A stretch of 64,000 nucleotides of DNA from assembly GCA_964486055.1 (NCBI GenBank), contig CAZALE010000004.1, positions 156,241-220,240 of the forward strand, written 5' to 3'. The notes beneath the pieces are model-generated. The model was given only the letters and a program-made list of their open reading frames with translations. It ran no database searches and was not told the DNA's origin. The number at the start of each line of letters is the position of its first letter. The first letter of the stretch is position 1. A program made the position numbers and the translations under genes. Below are positions 8,830-16,724 of the stretch, one piece after another. The DNA comes from J014 sp964486055. GTDB taxonomy: Bacteria; Acidobacteriota; Blastocatellia; Pyrinomonadales; Pyrinomonadaceae.

Positions 8830-10182
8830 CTAAGCTCGGCTGATTTGGCTTAATGAATCGATTAATTGATCAATCTGTTCTTTGGTATTTAACTCGGTTA
8901 CACAGACTAAAAACTCGGTTTGATTCTCTGGGAAGTATCGAGAAAGAGGCAGTCCTGCAATTATGCCTTTCTCAATTCTTAGCCTATCCAAAAGATCTGC
9001 GGCATCGCCGTCAAAACGCACCACGAACTCATTGAATGTAGGAGATGAAAAGGCAATCTCAAAACCTTCCAATTGCGATATTCTAAACTTTGCATAATTT
9101 GCCTTCTGAACATTCTGATATGCAACTTCCTGAAGTCCTCGCCTTCCCATCGTCTCCATGTAGATAGTTGTTGCTAAAGCAATTAAACCTTGATTTGTAC
9201 AGATGTTGGAAGTAGCTTTTTCTCTTCTTATGTGCTGCTCACGAGTAGCTAAAGTTAGCACAAAGCCTCTGTTGCCATTTTTGTCGTAGGCAATGCCTGC
9301 GAGCCGGCCTGGCATTTGACGTACAAATTTCTCACGAGTGGCGAAAAATCCGACATGAGGACCACCAAAACATGCTGGAACACCGAAAGATTGGCCTTCA
9401 GCTACAACAATATCAGCTTCGCATTCACCGGGTGGCTTCAAAAGTCCAAACGATATCGCCTCCGTTACAACGACGACAAAAAGTCCGCCTGCCGAATGAA
9501 TTTTCTCAGCCAGAGACTTAAGTTCTTCTATACATCCAAAAAAGTTGGGAGACTGAACAACCAGACAGGCCGTATCCTGGGTTAGATTTTCTGATAGATG
9601 CTTCTCCGATATTCTACCGGTTTGAGTATCAAAATCTATTAGCTCAATCTTCGTGTCGTTATACTGGGTGTAGGTTCTGGCTACTTCAATATACTCAGGA
9701 TGGACAGTTTTAGCGATTAAAACCTTGTTTCGACGCGTGATGCGCTGAGACATTAAGATAGCCTCAGCCATGGCTGTCGAACCATCATACATAGAGGCAT
9801 TTGCCACCTCCATACCGGTTAGCTGACACACGAGTGTTTGAAACTCAAAAATGTATTGCAAGGTGCCTTGAGAAACTTCAGGCTGATACGGTGTGTAGCT
9901 GGTGAAAAATTCGCTGCGCTGAATCAAATAATCCACGATAGTCGGGCTATAGTGCGAATAAACGCCCGCTCCGAGGAATGAAATCTTATTAGCTGCGAGA
10001 TTTTTGGCAGCCAAAGATTCCATTAACGAGATTACTTCGGTTTCAGCTAATGGTTTGCTTATTCTTAAAGGACGATTAAGTCTTATTTCGGGCGGTATTG
10101 AACGAAATAGGTCATCTACCTCTATGCCTATGCTCTTTAACATCTCTGCCCGTTCTTCGGGCGAATTAGGGATATATCTCAT
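8830..10182 (-). CDS. gcvPA: Glycine dehydrogenase (decarboxylating) subunit 1
   Basis: The N-terminal half of the split glycine decarboxylase, 450 residues. It begins MRYIPNSPEERAEMLKSIG, typical of GcvPA, and contains the conserved FLGAGVYSHYSPTIVDYL, TPYQPEVSQGTLQ and NASMYDGSTA segments. It pairs with GcvPB to form the PLP enzyme that releases CO2 from glycine. It lies 11 bases after gcvH and 10 bases before gcvPB, in one transcriptional unit. Length and motif order are ordinary. Confidence 0.96.
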   Translation of the reverse strand: MRYIPNSPEERAEMLKSIGIEVDDLFRSIPPEIRLNRPLRISKPLAETEVISLMESLAAKNLAANKISFLGAGVYSHYSPTIVDYLIQRSEFFTSYTPYQPEVSQGTLQYIFEFQTLVCQLTGMEVANASMYDGSTAMAEAILMSQRITRRNKVLIAKTVHPEYIEVARTYTQYNDTKIELIDFDTQTGRISEKHLSENLTQDTACLVVQSPNFFGCIEELKSLAEKIHSAGGLFVVVVTEAISFGLLKPPGECEADIVVAEGQSFGVPACFGGPHVGFFATREKFVRQMPGRLAGIAYDKNGNRGFVLTLATREQHIRREKATSNICTNQGLIALATTIYMETMGRRGLQEVAYQNVQKANYAKFRISQLEGFEIAFSSPTFNEFVVRFDGDAADLLDRLRIEKGIIAGLPLSRYFPENQTEFLVCVTELNTKEQIDQLIDSLSQISRA

Positions 10183-10193
10183 CTTTTTGTTTC

Positions 10194-10580
10194 TTAAGTG
10201 TTGTTATTCAAGTATTCTTCGTATTCACTTGCGGTCATCAGCGAATCCAGCTCCGTAGAATCGCTGATTTTTAATTTGACCATCCATGCCTGACCATAAG
10301 GATCTTTATTGACAACCTCAGGAGACTCATTCAATTCTTGATTGATCTCAATGACTTCTCCGGAGACAGGCGTAAAAACCTCAGACACAGCCTTTACAGA
10401 CTCAACGGAACCACAAGGATCATGCGCATTAAAAACCTCCCCAACTCTAGGTAACTCAACATAAACAATATCGCCTAGTGATTGCTGTGCATAATCGGTT
10501 ATGCCAATTGTTGCTATGTTTCCCTCGATTAAAACCCATTCATGGTCTTTAGAATAGCGTAGATTCTCAGGTATGTTCAT
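10194..10580 (-). CDS. gcvH: Glycine cleavage system H protein
   Basis: A 128-residue lipoyl carrier of the glycine cleavage system. The N terminus (RYSKDHEWV) and the lipoylation motif GSVESVKAVSEV, with Lys63 as the lipoyl site, are diagnostic. It shuttles the aminomethyl intermediate between GcvP, GcvT and the lipoamide dehydrogenase. It lies 14 bases downstream of gcvT and 11 bases upstream of gcvPA. No lipoate ligase, lipoyl synthase or L-protein gene is visible nearby. Confidence 0.97.
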   Translation of the reverse strand: MNIPENLRYSKDHEWVLIEGNIATIGITDYAQQSLGDIVYVELPRVGEVFNAHDPCGSVESVKAVSEVFTPVSGEVIEINQELNESPEVVNKDPYGQAWMVKLKISDSTELDSLMTASEYEEYLNNNT

Positions 10581-10594
10581 AACTTATTAACGAA

Positions 10595-11707
10595 TCAGGA
10601 TTTAGGTCTTTTATAAAAAGGCGTTGGAACGATCAGTGCCTTAAATCGTTTGCCTCTAACGTCAATTTTAATCTCTTGTCCGACTTTTGCAAACTCGATT
10701 TGAACGAAAGCCAAACCTATGTTTTTTTTCAGGAAGGGAGCTGGCGAACCAGACGTCACATATCCGACCTTATTATCATCAACATAAACTTCAAAATGAT
10801 CTCTTGCAATCGCTTTTTCAATCATTTCAAAGCCGACGATTTTTCTAGTAATACCATTCTGTTTTTGAGCCAACAACGCTTCTTTTCCTATAAAATCGCC
10901 TTTATCAAATTTGCAGACCCACGACAAATTAGCCTCCAACGGAGAGATCGAATCATCGAGTTCATTACCATAAAGGGACATGCCCGCTTCTAATCTGAGT
11001 GTATTTCTGGCTGCTAATCCACATGGAAGTATTCCATCAGGCATGCCATAATTCCCTTCCTCCAACAGTTTTTTCCAAATGCCTTCAGCTTCCTCCCACT
11101 GAGCATAAATTTCAAAGCCATCTTCTCCTGTGTAACCAGTACGTGAAATTATAGAATCAATACCTGCTACCTGCCCACTAACAAAATGGTAGTACTTAAT
11201 TTCAGAAAGCTCAGTAGCAGTTAATTTTTGTAATATCTGCGAAGCCTTAGGCCCTTGAATAGCGACTTGGCAAAATTTATGACTTACGTTGCTCAGACTT
11301 ACGTCGAAGTCGTCCTTATGGGAATTTATCCACATCCAGTCCTTCTCAGTGGTTGCGGCGTTAACCACGAGTAAAAATTTTTCAGAGTTAAAGCGGTAAA
11401 CTAAAAGGTCATCGACTACTCCTCCTGCGTCGTTTGTCATGAGCGTATACTGGGCTTGTCCATCAGTAAGCCTTCTAACATCGTTTGTAGTTACATAATT
11501 GATGAAAGAAATGGCATCTTTACCTTCAACCCAAAATTCCCCCATGTGAGATACATCAAATAAGCCAGCAACATGCCTGGTGCGCATGTGTTCCTCTATC
11601 GTTCCAGCAGGATACTGAACTGGCATTTCCCAACCAGCAAAATCAACCATCCTTGCCCCTAGGCTTTTATGTAATTCATTTAACGGTGTTGTTTTCAGCG
11701 TTCCCAT
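10595..11707 (-). CDS. gcvT: Glycine cleavage system T protein (aminomethyltransferase)
   Basis: The tetrahydrofolate-dependent aminomethyltransferase of the glycine cleavage system, 370 residues from the ATG at 11707. An in-frame TTG 36 bases upstream is possible, but homology starts at MGTLKTTPLNELHKSLGA, so the ATG was preferred although the AAGGAGG lies about 17 bases before it. Conserved segments include FAGWEMPVQY, FDVSHMGEF, SRTGYTGEDGFEIY and LRLEAGMSLYG. It is the first gene of the four-gene gcv operon. The 60-base gap to the upstream secreted-protein gene shows no two-domain glycine riboswitch. Confidence 0.95.
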   Translation of the reverse strand: MGTLKTTPLNELHKSLGARMVDFAGWEMPVQYPAGTIEEHMRTRHVAGLFDVSHMGEFWVEGKDAISFINYVTTNDVRRLTDGQAQYTLMTNDAGGVVDDLLVYRFNSEKFLLVVNAATTEKDWMWINSHKDDFDVSLSNVSHKFCQVAIQGPKASQILQKLTATELSEIKYYHFVSGQVAGIDSIISRTGYTGEDGFEIYAQWEEAEGIWKKLLEEGNYGMPDGILPCGLAARNTLRLEAGMSLYGNELDDSISPLEANLSWVCKFDKGDFIGKEALLAQKQNGITRKIVGFEMIEKAIARDHFEVYVDDNKVGYVTSGSPAPFLKKNIGLAFVQIEFAKVGQEIKIDVRGKRFKALIVPTPFYKRPKS

Positions 11708-11767
11708 AAATAAATAAAATGATGCCTCCTTAACTTTGGACAAATAGTCGATGTTAATTCAGGTAAA

Positions 11768-12289
11768 TTACTTTTTCGGAGCAGTAGGCTGAGCTTTCAA
11801 CCGCTCATTTGCTTCGAGGACCTGCTGACAATATTCAATAGCTGAAAGCATCGTGCCTTGTCTCTTTTGATCATTGTCTTTTTTGAGTAAAATCTCGAGC
11901 TGGGCGTTAAACTCCTTACATCCATCTGCAAGAATCCTCAAGGATGAAAATATCAGAGGATTCTTAGAATCCCTCTCGGCCACGTCTTCAATTTTATCTA
12001 TTGCCTCCGAGATTATTCTTGGAATATCGCTCGAAATGTCCAATTCATCTCCAGACGGTAAACCAAACGACTCAACCTCTTTTTCCGAAAGTCTCTTGCT
12101 CATTAAAAGAGCAATACGCCTTTTTACAGCGTCTACATAAATTTTGGTCCTCTTATCAAGTTGCTGATTCATTCGAATCAACTCAGTTTCCTTATCAGTC
12201 AAGTAATCTCTGGCTTGAGCTAGGGCACCACCATGTGCTAGCAAACTAACAAAAACGAATAACAATATCAACATAAATTCTATTCTCAT
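11768..12289 (-). CDS. Small secreted helical protein, function unknown
   Basis: A 173-residue protein that I do not recognise. It has an N-terminal signal peptide of about 24 residues (hydrophobic stretch LILLFVFVSLLAH, cleavage near ALAQ). The rest is charged and mostly predicted helical, with two Cys (in ADGCKEF and EYCQQVL) that could form a disulfide. A Pro/Lys-rich tail ends the protein. It lies between another small secreted protein and gcvT, 63 bases after the former, and is probably part of the same minus-strand unit as the TPR protein upstream. A periplasmic helper role with the TPR protein is only an inference. Confidence 0.7.
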   Translation of the reverse strand: MRIEFMLILLFVFVSLLAHGGALAQARDYLTDKETELIRMNQQLDKRTKIYVDAVKRRIALLMSKRLSEKEVESFGLPSGDELDISSDIPRIISEAIDKIEDVAERDSKNPLIFSSLRILADGCKEFNAQLEILLKKDNDQKRQGTMLSAIEYCQQVLEANERLKAQPTAPKK

Positions 12290-12352
12290 AAAATTTCGTG
12301 ATATTCACCTAATGCAAAACCTAAACTGGCATCTTGATCAGCCGAGTTATGT

Positions 12353-12868
12353 CTATCCGGTGGCATCCAAAAGCATAGGCTCTATAGTTTTACTGCGTGC
12401 CTCTCTGACAAAACGGATAAGTTTCTGAACATGCCATCCATAACGATAAGGGATCTCTCTTCTTATAAGTTCCAATCTTGGGGTCTGTTTGCGAAGTGCA
12501 ATCTCAAAATCCTTTATTGCGTTGAAAAATCGACCGTCTTGTTTGTCATATTTTTCAAATAATTTAAGCATGTACTCTATCAAAGCTTGATATGTTCCAA
12601 GCTGATCAAGAGTAGCTCTATAGTTTTGCTGATTGGCAAAGTCCTCAGCGCTTTTTAGTTTTTCCTCTAGTAATTTCAGAGACGTCTCAACCTGCCTTCT
12701 TATATTTTTTTCCGTATCAATCTGCTTCTTATCCTCAGCTAAGAGTAGTTTTGCTGGAGGTGGGGCTACGTCTAAAGGTTCCTCATCCTGCGCTATAGCT
12801 TTCTGACTCGAGAATAACAGAGCGACTAGAACAACCCGCAAAACAGCTTGAACCTTGATATCGATCAC
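12353..12868 (-). CDS. Small secreted protein coupled to TPR protein, function unknown
   Basis: A 171-residue protein with an N-terminal hydrophobic signal segment (residues about 8-26, ending near AIAQ). The mature part is helical and charged, with repeats of Lys, Glu and Arg. The start is a GTG at 12868 that overlaps the stop of the upstream TPR gene (GTGA), with GAGGGA just before it, so translation is probably coupled. I recognise no known domain. Its size, export signal and coupling resemble the next gene, and both could be partners or substrates of the TPR protein. Confidence 0.7.
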   Translation of the reverse strand: MIDIKVQAVLRVVLVALLFSSQKAIAQDEEPLDVAPPPAKLLLAEDKKQIDTEKNIRRQVETSLKLLEEKLKSAEDFANQQNYRATLDQLGTYQALIEYMLKLFEKYDKQDGRFFNAIKDFEIALRKQTPRLELIRREIPYRYGWHVQKLIRFVREARSKTIEPMLLDATG

Positions 12869-14229
12869 TTTCCCTCTATCTTTTTCTTTAAAACCGGTAA
12901 TCGAAACTTTACACTTTCGATCTCTAATTTATGCTTTTGAGGATCAGCCAATCGCAAAAAAGTTTCATAGCTTATGATAGCCTTAACATAATCTCTTAGA
13001 TTATCATCGATGACACCTAAGAAATAATAAATTACCGGAGATTGTGGATTTTTTTCAGCAAGCCATACATATTCTTTTCGCGCCTCTCTATATTTCTTCA
13101 TCTGAAACAACGCAACAGCAAGATTCGCATGTGCCGTATAATTTTCAGGCGTCTTTATGATTACTTTCTGCAGTATGTCTATTGCTTTTTCGTATTCTTT
13201 AGCTTGAACCAAAGCAGAAGCATACGAGGTAGCAGCTAGTTCAGGTTGTTTTTCAAAATATCTCCTGCAATACTCAACTGACTTAGATGGATCAGACCTT
13301 CTTGTCAAAAGACAAAGCTTACTTATTATTTCTACGTTATCTTTTTCATTCTCCAATTGTTTTTCCAAAGATGTAACATCCGTCGAACCTTGGAGCTCAA
13401 TCAATCGTTTCGCTCTTTTAACCTCTGGATGAAGAGGATCTAACTTTTCCAGTATCCTGAGAGCTCCAGAAATATCTCCATCTGCAGCCAAAGAACGTGC
13501 CAATAAAATGCTTCCGTCTATATAATTCGGATACATTTTGACCAAATTTTCTGCATCTGTTACCGCAGACGTAAAATCCCCCTCTAAAAGAGCTATCTCG
13601 ATCTTCTCTGATAAGGCAGAAAAGTGTTTTGGATTGAAACTTAATGCTTGCTGGATACTACTTTTAGCAGAGTCTTTGTCTCCAAGTCGTCTTTCTAAGG
13701 CTGCCCGCAGCGCCCAGATCGAAGCATTAGAACTAGCTTTTTGAGAAATTGCTCTTATGTTTTCATAGATATTCTTTAGACTTTCCAAAGATGCATTAGA
13801 ATCTTGTAACCGTATTTCAGCTAATAGAATGTAGGCGAGATTATTAGAATCATCGATTTTCAGAGCTTTTGCGATCAACTCTTCTGCCTCAGCGTAACTT
13901 CTCTTGCTTACCAGAACAGACGCGAGAGTGACCATCGGCAAAGACCAATCAGGGCGAAGCTCCAACACTTTTCTCAGACCAGTCTCTGCGTCGTCCAATT
14001 TGCCTAGATCTATTAAGGCAGCAGCCCTCTGGTATTCAGCCTCAGGAAAATCAGGGAGAAGCCTTAGTGCCTCCTCATAAAGTTCGATGGCTTTTTTATA
14101 ATCACCTTTTTCATGTGCATCTTGCCCCAAGTTAAAAATTGCTATCGGGTCAGATTCTTGTGCTTTCAAGATTTGCACTGAGAACAAAAGAAAGGTAATT
14201 ATAAAAGCAACACGAAACTTGAATTTCAT
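12865..14229 (-). CDS. Secreted TPR-repeat protein
   Basis: A 454-residue protein from the ATG at 14229, chosen because the next residues (MKFKFRVAFIITF) form a signal peptide cleaved near LKAQ. Another ATG at 14250 is possible. Longer open reading to 14421 runs into the divergent larE-like gene and is unlikely. The mature protein is a tandem array of tetratricopeptide repeats, for example GDYKKAIELYEEALRLLPDF near the N terminus and YREARKEYVWLAEKNPQS near the C terminus, giving about 10 repeats. TPR arrays are protein-interaction scaffolds. It is the first gene of a group with two small secreted proteins; no enzyme domain is present. Confidence 0.82.
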   Translation of the reverse strand: MKFKFRVAFIITFLLFSVQILKAQESDPIAIFNLGQDAHEKGDYKKAIELYEEALRLLPDFPEAEYQRAAALIDLGKLDDAETGLRKVLELRPDWSLPMVTLASVLVSKRSYAEAEELIAKALKIDDSNNLAYILLAEIRLQDSNASLESLKNIYENIRAISQKASSNASIWALRAALERRLGDKDSAKSSIQQALSFNPKHFSALSEKIEIALLEGDFTSAVTDAENLVKMYPNYIDGSILLARSLAADGDISGALRILEKLDPLHPEVKRAKRLIELQGSTDVTSLEKQLENEKDNVEIISKLCLLTRRSDPSKSVEYCRRYFEKQPELAATSYASALVQAKEYEKAIDILQKVIIKTPENYTAHANLAVALFQMKKYREARKEYVWLAEKNPQSPVIYYFLGVIDDNLRDYVKAIISYETFLRLADPQKHKLEIESVKFRLPVLKKKIEGK

Positions 14230-14335
14230 AATCTGAAAGAATTTTATCATAGCTATCGAATCAGAAATAAGCAGCATTTCGTTAACTTGCAGGCGAATCC
14301 AGCCGAGTGTTAAGATTGAGCGTTTGGACTTTAAG

Positions 14336-15166
14336 ATGCTTTCACTCCCAAAAATCGATAGAAAAATAGAACTAAAAGAGAAAAGGCTACGACAGATTTT
14401 AAGAGAAATGAAAAAAGTCATAGTGGCCTACTCCGGAGGAGTCGATAGCTCTTACCTTGCCTACGTGGCAACTGAGGTGCTGGGAAAAAATGCTCTCTGC
14501 ATAATGGGCGTGTCTCCAAGTGTATCTCAGTATCAAAAGTCTCAAGCCGAAGCAATTGCTAAAAATTTCAATTTCAATTACCAAACGATAGTAACCAACG
14601 AGCTTGAAAATCCGAATTATCAGCAAAACCCAGTAAATCGTTGCTACTTTTGCAAGACAGAGCTTTACGATAAACTGCTTAAGATTGCCAAAGAGCTAGG
14701 CATTGAATTTGTCGTAGATGGCTCAAATGTTGAGGACTTATCAGATTATCGACCGGGAAAACAAGCAGCATTGGAAAAAGGTATTAGAAGTCCTTTAATC
14801 GAAGCTGACTTAACAAAATCAGAGATAAGAGCACTTAGCAAGAGGATTGGATTACCGACTTGGAATACTCCATCCAGCCCTTGCTTATCATCTAGAATAG
14901 CTTATGGAGTCCCTGTTACTATCGAAAGACTAAATAAAGTGGAAAAAGCAGAGGATATACTGAGATCTTTAGGAATAAAAGAATTTAGAGTCAGAGTCCA
15001 TTCGGATCTAGCAAGAATAGAAATTGCACGTTCAGAACTTGAAAAGATCTTAAGACTTGATATTTTCGATTATCTGGCACAAAATTTTCGAAAGCTAGGT
15101 TTTAGATATGTAACTTTAGACTTAGAAGGTTACAGAAGCGGTTCAATGAACCCTAAAACTCTTTAG
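14336..15166 (+). CDS. larE: LarE-like ATP-dependent sacrificial sulfur transferase
   Basis: This 276-residue protein belongs to the PP-loop ATP pyrophosphatase family related to LarE, which activates and thiolates the nickel-pincer cofactor of lactate racemase. The PP-loop SGGVDSSYLA lies near residue 35. It also has NRCYFCKTELYD and the PSSPCLSSRIAYG segment, whose Cys corresponds to the sulfur-donating Cys of LarE (Cys176 in Lactiplantibacillus). The ATG at 14336 is preferred to a TTG at 14324, but neither has a good ribosome binding site. No larB, larC or larA is seen in the window, so the true target is uncertain. gdhA follows after 21 bases. Confidence 0.82.
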   Translation: MLSLPKIDRKIELKEKRLRQILREMKKVIVAYSGGVDSSYLAYVATEVLGKNALCIMGVSPSVSQYQKSQAEAIAKNFNFNYQTIVTNELENPNYQQNPVNRCYFCKTELYDKLLKIAKELGIEFVVDGSNVEDLSDYRPGKQAALEKGIRSPLIEADLTKSEIRALSKRIGLPTWNTPSSPCLSSRIAYGVPVTIERLNKVEKAEDILRSLGIKEFRVRVHSDLARIEIARSELEKILRLDIFDYLAQNFRKLGFRYVTLDLEGYRSGSMNPKTL

Positions 15167-15187
15167 TAGAAAGGAAAATCAAGGAAA

Positions 15188-16480
15188 ATGAGAGCAAATC
15201 CAATGGCAGATGAAATGCGTCGTTTCAAAGGAACTGACGAAAAAAATCCGTTCGATGCGATGATAGAAAGATTCGATCGAGCTGCACAAATTTTAGGACT
15301 CGATCCAGATCTCTATGCTGTAATGAGAGTCCCAAGTAGAGAGATCAAAATATACATACCGGTGAAAATGGACTCAGGGCGTATAGAGGTTTTTGAAGGG
15401 TATCGCGTTCAACACAATTTCGCACGTGGTCCTGCAAAAGGTGGAATTCGTTATGCTCCCGATGTCACTCTCGACGAAGTCAAAGCGCTAGCCGCTTGGA
15501 TGACCTGGAAATGTGCTGTGGTCAATGTCCCATTTGGGGGAGCAAAAGGCGGTATAGTTTGTGATCCACGACAAATGTCTGAAGGCGAACTGGAAAGGCT
15601 TACCAGAAGATATGCCGCAGAATTAATAGATTTCATCGGACCAGATAGAGATGTACCCGCACCAGATATGAATACAGACGAGCAAATAATGGCATGGATA
15701 ATGGATACCTACTCAATGCACGCAAGACACACCGTGACCGCGATAGTTACAGGTAAACCCGTCGCTCTCGGAGGATCGCTTGGGAGAAGAGAGGCTACAG
15801 GTAGAGGATTAATGTTTTGTATTGACGAGGCTATAAAAAGATTCGGTTTAACTCCAGAGAAAACTAGAGTGGTAGTTCAAGGAGCCGGAAATGTTGGTGG
15901 AATCGGGGCAAAACTCATGCACGAAAAAGGCTATAAGGTAATAGCCATATCTGAAATCAATGGTGGAGTTTATAACCCAAATGGCCTTGACATTCCATCG
16001 GCTCTAGAATACTTACGCAACAAGAAAACCTTCGAAGGATATCCGAATGCCGAATACATAACAAATCAAGAGCTACTGGAACTCGAATGCGATGTTCTAG
16101 CACCTTGCGCCACTGAAAATCAAATAACATCCCAAAATGCCCATAGAGTTAACTGCAAAATTCTTGCTGAAGGAGCTAATGGACCTACAACACCAAAAGC
16201 AGATAAAGTTTTGTATGAGAAAGGTGTTTTCGTTATACCGGACATCCTTGCCAATGCTGGTGGCGTCACAGTTTCTTATTTTGAGTGGGTACAAGACAGA
16301 ATGGGCTATTTCTGGCGTGAAGATGAAGTTAATGAAAGACTAAAGGATAAAATGGTAGCAAGCTTCAACGAATTGTGCCAATTTGCTGAAAAACATAAAG
16401 TCGATACCAGAACAGCAGCTTACATGCTGGCCATCGATAGAGTGGCATACGATACAAAGATGCGAGGCATATATGCCTAA
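15188..16480 (+). CDS. gdhA: Glutamate dehydrogenase
   Basis: A 430-residue Glu/Leu/Phe/Val dehydrogenase. The substrate domain has GPAKGGIRY and the catalytic-lysine region PFGGAKGGIV, then DVPAPDMNTDEQIMAW. The dinucleotide-binding Rossmann motif is GAGNVGG, followed by the conserved CDVLAPCATENQI and EGANGPTTP segments. It interconverts glutamate with 2-oxoglutarate and ammonia. Coenzyme choice (NAD or NADP) cannot be settled from sequence alone. AAGGA precedes the ATG. It lies 21 bases after the larE-like gene and may share its promoter. Confidence 0.93.
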   Translation: MRANPMADEMRRFKGTDEKNPFDAMIERFDRAAQILGLDPDLYAVMRVPSREIKIYIPVKMDSGRIEVFEGYRVQHNFARGPAKGGIRYAPDVTLDEVKALAAWMTWKCAVVNVPFGGAKGGIVCDPRQMSEGELERLTRRYAAELIDFIGPDRDVPAPDMNTDEQIMAWIMDTYSMHARHTVTAIVTGKPVALGGSLGRREATGRGLMFCIDEAIKRFGLTPEKTRVVVQGAGNVGGIGAKLMHEKGYKVIAISEINGGVYNPNGLDIPSALEYLRNKKTFEGYPNAEYITNQELLELECDVLAPCATENQITSQNAHRVNCKILAEGANGPTTPKADKVLYEKGVFVIPDILANAGGVTVSYFEWVQDRMGYFWREDEVNERLKDKMVASFNELCQFAEKHKVDTRTAAYMLAIDRVAYDTKMRGIYA

Positions 16481-16572
16481 ATTTATTGAACGATTATTTC
16501 TCGAACTAGTAAAAAACACTTGATTTTGAAATAAATATGATGTATCTTTTACCAGCAATCATCATTCGGTGT

Positions 16573-16601
16573 TTGACTTTTTGAGCCTGGTGGCTTATAA
16601 A
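16573..16601 (+). promoter_or_regulatory. Sigma-70-type promoter for the barrel/OmpA protein gene
   Basis: TTGACT at 16573-16578, a 17-base spacer, and TATAAA at 16596-16601 form a near-consensus promoter. It would give a leader of about 115 bases before the ATG at 16725. Confidence 0.65.
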
Positions 16602-16638
16602 TGCAAGAGGATTTCTAATTGATTTTTGTCAATTAACC

Positions 16639-16664
16639 GTCGGAAAGTCTTAAGGCTTACCGAC
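16639..16664 (+). promoter_or_regulatory. Leader hairpin with following T-rich run (possible attenuator)
   Basis: GTCGG pairs with CCGAC, with an inner 5-bp stem after one mismatch and loop TTAA. A T-rich stretch (AATTTTTAATTTTTA) follows. It lies between the promoter and the ribosome binding site of the barrel/OmpA gene, so it could terminate early or stabilise the leader. Confidence 0.5.
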
Positions 16665-16724
16665 AATTTTTAATTTTTATTAAACTTTTAAGGTATTTTG
16701 AAATTTTTTTGGCGGAGGAATGTG

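Noticed and set aside
11326..11334. Perfect DnaA-box sequence TTATCCACA inside gcvT, and another at 34894-34902 inside fadD
   Set aside because: Both are single boxes inside coding sequence and far apart. A 9-base match is expected by chance about once in a window of this size; no cluster or AT-rich unwinding region is seen.
11708..11767. Possible glycine riboswitch upstream of gcvT
   Set aside because: The gap to the upstream gene is only 60 bases and shows no paired glycine-aptamer pattern.
14230..14421. Longer N terminus of the TPR protein reaching 14421
   Set aside because: It would place the signal peptide internally and overlap the divergent larE-like gene.
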